From contig CM054058.1 of assembly GCA_028641055.1 (NCBI GenBank), forward strand, positions 234,959,551-235,023,550: a stretch of 64,000 nucleotides of DNA, given 5' to 3'. The notes under the pieces were generated by a model. The model was not told the DNA's origin and ran no database searches. It saw nothing but the letters and a program-made list of their open reading frames with translations. Each line of letters starts with the position of its first letter. The stretch's first letter is position 1. The position numbers were made by a program, and so were the translations under genes. Of the stretch, positions 58,605 through 64,000 are shown piece by piece. This DNA comes from Alopecurus myosuroides. Taxonomy: Eukaryota; Streptophyta; Magnoliopsida; Poales; Poaceae.

Positions 58605-61262
58605 GGAAACGCTTCCGGATCACATAGATGGACAGTGGATAGTGGTGCATCCCAACACATGACCGGAAGCCATGACGCAATAAGTAATATTGAACCTCCT
58701 CTACCACATCTCAATTGCGTTACAATTGGTGACAAGTCCGAGCTTAAGGTATTGGGACGAGGCAAAGTAGCTATCTCAAATGATTTATCAATTGAGAATG
58801 TTCTCCTTGTTGAGTCCCTTGGCTATAACTTGATGTCCGTTCTTCAACTTGCAAATTGTGGTTTTACCTCTTTCTTTAATAAAGAGAGCGTGATTGTCAC
58901 TTGGGAGACTTCTCTTAAAGTAGCCTTTGTTGGGTTTGTCGAGAACGGCATGTATGTAGTGGACTTCTCTAAAGAAGACACGTGTGCCGCGACATGCCTA
59001 ATGGCTAAAGTTGATGTGGGGTGGCTTTGGCATCGCCGACTAGCCCACACCAATATGAGAATGTTACATGACCTCCAAAGTGGCAATCACGTTCTAGGAC
59101 TAACCAAAGCTAAGTTTGCTAAAGATCGTGTGTGTAGCTCTTGTACCTTTGGGAAGCAACATGGAGAACAACACCCAACCAAGACAACTATCTCCACCAC
59201 GAGAATTCTCGAGCTCATTCACTTAGATCTCTTTGGCCCACTATCTTATGATAGCCTCGGAGGAAAGAAGTATTGCTTGGTGATTGTGGATGATTATTCA
59301 AGATATTGTTGGGTGTATTTCTTCAAGAGGAAAAGTGAAACTCAAAATAGAGTTATCGAGTTCATCACTCTAGTGGAGCGCCAACACAATGCTACCATAT
59401 TGGCCATTCGGAGTGATAATGGATCGGAGTTCAAGAACTACACCGTTGAGGGTTTTCTTAGTGAAGAAGGCATTGCTCATCAATATTCCACTCCCTATAC
59501 CCCTCAAGAAAATGGTGTTGCGGAGAGAAAGAACCGGAATTTGATGGATGCGGCTAGAACTATGATTGCGGAGTTCTCTTCTCCCTATAACTTTTGGGCC
59601 GAAGCCTTCTCCACCGCTCGTCATGCTACCAACCGTCTCTATCTTCGCAAGATCTTGAACAAGACTCCCTATGAGATTCTCACGGGCAAGAAACCGGATG
59701 TATCTTATTTCAAGGTCTTCGGTTGCAAGTGCTTCATTCGCAAGAAAGGAAAACGGTTATCAAAATTTGAGACTAGATCTTATGAGGGTATCTTTGTTGG
59801 CTATGCCACGAATGCTCACGCCTATAGAGTCTACAACAAGTCCACCGGTCAAGTTGAAGAAGCTATAGACGTAGTGTTTGATGAGGACAACGGCTCCCAA
59901 GGGGGGCGTATAGATCATGGTGTTGTAGGATATGCAATTCCTCCCATCGTCATAAGAAGAATGGGGATTGGTGAAATAATTCCCATTGAGGGTTACCGGA
60001 TGACGGAGGGAGAAGGACTATGCCCCACTCGAGTGGAGCCATTGACTACACCCATTGATGATCAAGCTATCCAACAAGATGCACCAAGCCCTGAAGCTAA
60101 CAATCAAGGCCAAGCTAATGAACAAGGCCAAGCAACACATCTAAATCATGATCAAGATTCTATTATTATTGAGAATGCTCAACCTAGTGGTGATTCATCA
60201 CCCATCATTGATCAAGGACAAAATGAAGATGGACATGTCTCCGATGAAGAAGGTGATTCTCAATCCATATCCAAGGAATCTTTGGAGGAGATACTAACTC
60301 GTAGAGCAAAGAGAAGGCTAGAGAATCTTGAACGAGCGGGTCATACGGAGGACATGATTCTTGGACAAGTTCGTGGAAGAGTGGTCACTAGAAGGCAATT
60401 GGCGGATTTTAGCAAGGCTCATGCTTTTGTCTCTTTCATTGAACCCAAGAAGGTATATGAAGCTCTCAAAGATCAAGATTGGCTTGAAGCCATGCATGAT
60501 GAACTCAATAACTTCGAGCGCAACAAAGTGTGGAAATTAGTGCCAAGACCCAAGGATTGCAAAAATGTCATTGGCACCAAATGGGTGTTCAAGAACAAGC
60601 AAGACAAAGATGGCATTGTCATTCGCAACAAGGCAAGATTGGTGGCCCAAGGTTTTTCTCAAGTCGAAGGTATCGATTTCGGTGAAACCTTTGCCCCCGT
60701 AGCTCGCCTTGAATCCATTCGTATCGTACTTGCCTATGCATCTCATCATAACTTCAAGTTACAACAAATGGATGTCAAAAGTGCTTTCCTTAATGGTCCC
60801 ATTAATGAGTTAGTATATGTCAAGCAACCTCCGGGTTTCGAGGATCCCAACCACCCCGATCATGTCTATAAACTTGATAAGGCGCTCTATGGACTTAAAC
60901 AAGCTCCACGTGCGTGGTATGAGCACCTTAAAGAGTTTCTAGTAGATCGCGGGTTTAATGTTGGTTTAATCGATCCCACCCTCTTTACCAAGACGGTTGG
61001 AGGTGACTTGTTCATATTCCAACTCTATGTGGATGACATCATTTTTGGGTCTACTAACACCTTGTTCAATGAGGAGTTTTGCAAGCTTATGACCGATAGG
61101 TTTGAGATGTCTATGATGGGAGAGTTGGAGTTCTTCCTTGGCTTTGAAGTAAATCAATATTATGAAGGGACTTTCATCAAACAAGCCAAATACACTCAAG
61201 ACATGCTCAAGAGGTCTAATATGAATGATGCCAAACCTATGAAGACTCAACCACCGACTTGA
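58605..61262 (+). pseudogene. Sirevirus pol: protease, integrase, RT
   Basis: The open frame from 58605 has protease DSGAS (about 58638-58652) and the gag-pre-integrase zinc site (HRRLAH...CSSCTFGKQ). The integrase core has [13 protein letters not shown] and [12 protein letters not shown] (D, D, E). RT follows with [14 protein letters not shown] and YVDD (about 61026-61037). It stops at 61260-61262 through a frameshift just before RNase H. There is no in-frame link from gag, so a frameshift or repair would be needed. The 870-codon block is otherwise open. Confidence 0.9.
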
Positions 61263-61969
61263 AACCCGACCCCAACGGTAAAGAGGTAGATCAAAAGGTA
61301 TACCGCTCCATGATTGGCTCTTTGCTCTACCTTTGTGCATCTAGACCCGTTATCATGTATAGCGTAGGTAAATGTGCAAGGTTTCAAGCCTCCCCAAGGA
61401 AAAGTCATTTGGAAGCTGTGAAACGAATCTTTCGATATCTAGTTCATACCCCAAACTTCGGTCTTTGGTATCCCAAGGGTTCAAGCTTTCAGCTCATTGG
61501 ATACTCGGATGCGGATTATGCGGGAGAGAAGACGGATAGGAAGTCCACATCCGGGGGTTGTCAATTCCTTGGCCGCTCCTTGGTATGTTGGTCTTCTAAG
61601 AAGCAAAATTGCATTGCTCTCTCCATCACCGAGGCCGAGTATATCTCCGCGGCAAGTTGTTGTGCCCAATTGCTATGGATGAGGCAAACCTTGAAGGATT
61701 ATGGTATTCATTTTGACAAGGTGCCTCTTCTTTGTGACAATGAGAGTGCTATCAAGATCGCCTACAACCCGGTTCTTCATTCCAAGACGAAGCACATTGA
61801 GATCCGTCATCATTTCATTCGGGATCATGTTGAGAAAGGTGATATTGATCTCTCATATGTCTCCACGACGGATCAACTTGCCGATATCTTCACGAAGGCC
61901 CTTGATGAACCAAGATTTCGAGCTTTGAGGAATGAACTAAATGTCATAGATTCCTCCAACTTCACTTGA
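61259..61969 (+). pseudogene. Sirevirus RNase H
   Basis: In another frame from 61259: DQKVYRSMIGSLLYLC, SDADYAG (about 61505), ITEAEYIS, DNESAIKIA, KTKHIEIRHHFIRDHV and DIFTKAL, ending at the TGA at 61967-61969. The D, E and D catalytic positions look present. The frame change around 61255 separates it from RT; a few codons before DPNGKEVD are missing. Confidence 0.9.
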
Positions 61970-62829
61970 AACTTTGCATATCTACCCTCATTACGCATGC
62001 TATTAGGCTTAGATGTAGGCATTACTCATGAATATGCACTCCTCCTATTATGCGAAAAATAAATCATCATTGCATATCTAGTCATTTGTGACTTATTGTG
62101 CTTAATTGTGAGTAGTAATTTTGGACCCAAGATATATCTTCGCGGTGCCAAGTTACACACTCAAACATGGTGGCTTCGGCCACCGACCTTTGGTATGTTT
62201 TTGGATCTTTCACGCCTATCATATATCCGTCTTGACAACTCGTACGGGTTCGGTCTTCTATCTTTTTGTTGCTTTTTGCGGACCCCTTCGAGTAATGTCT
62301 CTCGTATATCAGTGAAGTTTTTCCAACCCAAGGCTCCCTTGCCCAAACCATTATTTCCATCAAAATGCTCGTGTTTTTCCAATCCTGGCGTGGGAAAATT
62401 TGGTTGAGCGGAGGCTCCGGTGCATCCACCGGAGGCTCCGCTACCCAAAGCGGAGGCTCCGGTGAATGCACCGGAGGCTCCGCTGCCCCTGTCCACCGGA
62501 ACATCACCGGAGGCTCCGCTGGCGCATATTTGCTCAGCGGGCCTAAAAACTTTTTAGTGGACAAAAGGGCCGGAGGCTCCGGTGGAAACCACCGGAGGCT
62601 CCGCTGGGGGGAGCGGAGGCTCCGCTGGCAGAAATTTTCGTGGATAAGGGTTGGGGCGTGCGGGGCAAAGTGAGATCCAATCTCATTTTCCCCACCCGCC
62701 CCTTTCTTCTTCCTCACGAACGGCCGCCGCACCCAAGCCTCTCGCCGCCGGATTGGGGAGATCCACCGCGGGGAGCCCTCCTCCTTGCCTTGGGACGCTC
62801 CGGGAACCTTCCCTCCTTCCTTTTTCACC
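61970..62829 (+). other. Sirevirus spacer between pol and env-position gene
   Basis: No plus-strand ORF matters here. It contains the palindrome cluster at 62408-62632. A 270-codon minus ORF crosses it but is made of the repeats. Confidence 0.6.
62408..62632 (+). repeat. Palindromic repeat cluster upstream of the env-position gene
   Basis: At least three hairpin units consist of GGAGGCTCCGGTG, 4-5 bases, then CACCGGAGGCTCC. Two are complete with 15-bp arms: 62408-62441 and 62450-62483. A third lies at about 62571-62605, with extra half-sites near 62500-62520 and 62610-62632. It is the same motif family as in the LTR at 44033-44556. Confidence 0.85.
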
Positions 62830-64000
62830 ATGGACGACGCGGGTACGTGCTCTCTCTCTCTCTCTCTCTCATCTAGTTGATGGATGGGATGCATAGGAGT
62901 TCATGTTCTTTGCCTCTAGATTCGTGGATTTGGAGTTTTAGGAGTGGAACTTCTCAAGTACAAACCCTAGCAACCTAGATAATGCGTGTTAGGCTTGAAT
63001 CGTTGCGGTTGTTGGGAGGATCATTTGCCCTAACCCTAGATTATTCAATCCTAACACCATGTGTATCTTGGTTTATTGGTTTTGTGCGTGCCTTACCGAC
63101 TCGAGCATTACTCTTTCTTCATGATCTTCTTGCTTTCTCTCTTAGATGCTTCCGGTTCCAAGGGAAAAGGGCAACGGTACAAGACCACCGGTCGCCGCAA
63201 GCCTCAACCCGTGGATGAGATTCAAGCAGAACTTGACAGCTCTCAAGGCAAGCGCAAGCGCTACCCGACTCCCGAGAAGACTTTGCCCAAGAGGAACACC
63301 GCACCAACCGCCTCCAAGATGTCCGAGGCTATGTTCTTGAAGGAAAGGCGTGAGAACCCGTATGTTGTTGCCCATGATCGCTTGATGCCACAATTCCGGG
63401 GTAAGGATCCACGCTTTCACACCGTTTTCCAAGGGAAAATCTATAGTGAGATTTTGATGAGGAAGCCGAAGGAAAATGTCGTCCCTCAACACGCCATTAG
63501 CATTGGGCACATGGAAAGGAACCACAAATACTTTGGGGAGGCTATTGAGCTCATTCACAAATTTGGTCTTGGTCCCATTATTAGTCTTCAACAAGATTTC
63601 GACGAAGAGCTCGTTTGTCAGTTTCTAGCCACGGTTCATCTCTCCAATGAGACCAACCGTAATATGATTTGGATGACTAAGGGGAGACAACTTGACATCA
63701 CATGGAAAGATGTTGGCACTATTCTTGGTGGCTACCCGGATTTCGGTCCTTTTGCTAAGGGAGAAGAATTTGCTAACGGATGGTTCCGAGTTCATGCCAT
63801 TAACACCGCGTCACTTCCCAAGGATGGACTTACTCCTCTCTATCATTGGAAGAAGTACGCCGTTGGGTTCGTCAAGGGTCTCTATCCCACATATGACATC
63901 ATGTTGCGCATCTATCGCGAGACCATCAACCCAAAGGCGGGCAATGTGGATGAGATTCAAGGTTTCTTGAAGAACCTAATGCTCCTTACTCATCAACACC
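62830..64000 (+). CDS. Env-position gene of the Sirevirus, spliced, runs off window
   Basis: Exon 1 is only 13 nt (62830-62842, MDDA plus one base). A GTACGT donor follows at 62843, then an intron with a (TC)10 run, and the TTTCTCTCTTAG acceptor at 63145. Exon 2 is open from 63146 to 64000 (about 285 codons seen). It opens with a basic segment (SGSKGKGQRYKTTGRRK), then a folded-looking domain (MSEAMFLKERRENPYV, ELVCQFLATVHLSNE, WMTKGRQLDITWKDV, HWKKYAVGFVKGLYP). The position after RNase H is where Sireviruses carry env-like or unknown ORFs. The domain pattern reminds me of plant transposon-protein families such as PF20167; I see no signal peptide or membrane segment here, so a true envelope role is doubtful. 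Confidence 0.6.
62851..62870 (+). repeat. (TC)10 microsatellite in the intron
   Basis: Ten TC units directly after the splice donor of the env-position gene. Confidence 0.9.

Larger units (their letters stand above)
43740..64000 (+). mobile_element. Sirevirus-type Ty1/copia element, interrupted by Tat-5
   Basis: The order is LTR, initiator-Met PBS (45304-45315), gag, protease, integrase, RT, RNase H and an env-position gene. It continues past the window end, so the 3' LTR is not seen. The gypsy element Tat-5 splits it at 47213/57803 in the gag frame. The env-position gene and palindromic repeats in the LTR fit Sireviruses (Maximus/Opie-like). The 5' edge lies between 43732 and about 43960 and is not fixed. 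Confidence 0.8.

Noticed and set aside
62082..62894. 270-codon ORF on the minus strand upstream of the env-position gene
   Set aside because: It is built from the palindromic repeats (EPPVHSPEPP-type periodicity) and low-complexity ends, and overlaps exon 1 of a better-supported spliced gene.
1..64000. CRISPR arrays, rRNA, tRNA genes, bacterial operons
   Set aside because: None seen; the repeats are transposon LTRs, palindromes and microsatellites, and the TGGTATCAGAGC sites are primer-binding sites rather than tRNA genes.

Overview
This is nuclear DNA from a grass. It is probably a Pooideae/Triticeae-type genome, judged from the mix of Athila, Tat-lineage gypsy, Sirevirus copia, Stowaway and Harbinger elements; this is inference, since no species-diagnostic gene was identified. 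Nearly all of the 64 kb is nested transposable elements. I see one convincing host gene, a small arabinogalactan-peptide gene at 35473-35664, in a gene-sized island of about 3-4 kb.

Layout. 1-5807: 3' part of a Tat-lineage gypsy element (Tat-1), with a multi-exon ORF antisense to the element and its 3' LTR. 5808-9235: 3' end of an Athila element that Tat-1 interrupts. 9240-15550: a decayed, reverse-strand Tat element (Tat-3) with internal deletions. 15551-20160: Athila integrase remnant, 3' UTR, LTR and an inverted copy of the UTR. 20741-21314: Sirevirus LTR tail. 21315-25140: reverse Athila whose 3' LTR carries a Harbinger-type element (21411-22290) with a GC-rich ORF. 25141-26281: forward Athila LTR fragment. 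26282-28860: reverse Mutator-like transposase relic. 29311-29406: Stowaway MITE. 29533-31660: short-LTR element with a GC-rich, non-pol interior. 31664-34023: 5'-truncated LINE with a 14-bp target duplication. 34038-38480: low-copy-looking sequence with the host gene and a MITE. 38481-43731: gypsy LTR material, including one LTR of about 4.4 kb. About 43740 to the window end: a Sirevirus copia element (LTR, gag, pol, then a spliced env-position gene running off the window), split by a very young Tat gypsy element (47214-57797, Tat-5) with a perfect ATAAT duplication.

Most notable: (1) Tat-1 and Tat-5 both carry a six-exon gene on the antisense strand between pol and the 3' LTR; in Tat-5 every GT/AG junction keeps the frame, with one in-frame TAG. 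(2) Tat-5 has LTRs without a single substitution between them, yet lacks gag and has a broken pol, so it probably moved by borrowing proteins. (3) The Sirevirus has palindromic CACCGGAG-type repeats in its LTR and again just upstream of its env-position gene, whose first exon is 13 nt long. Exact outer edges of the old elements are approximate throughout.
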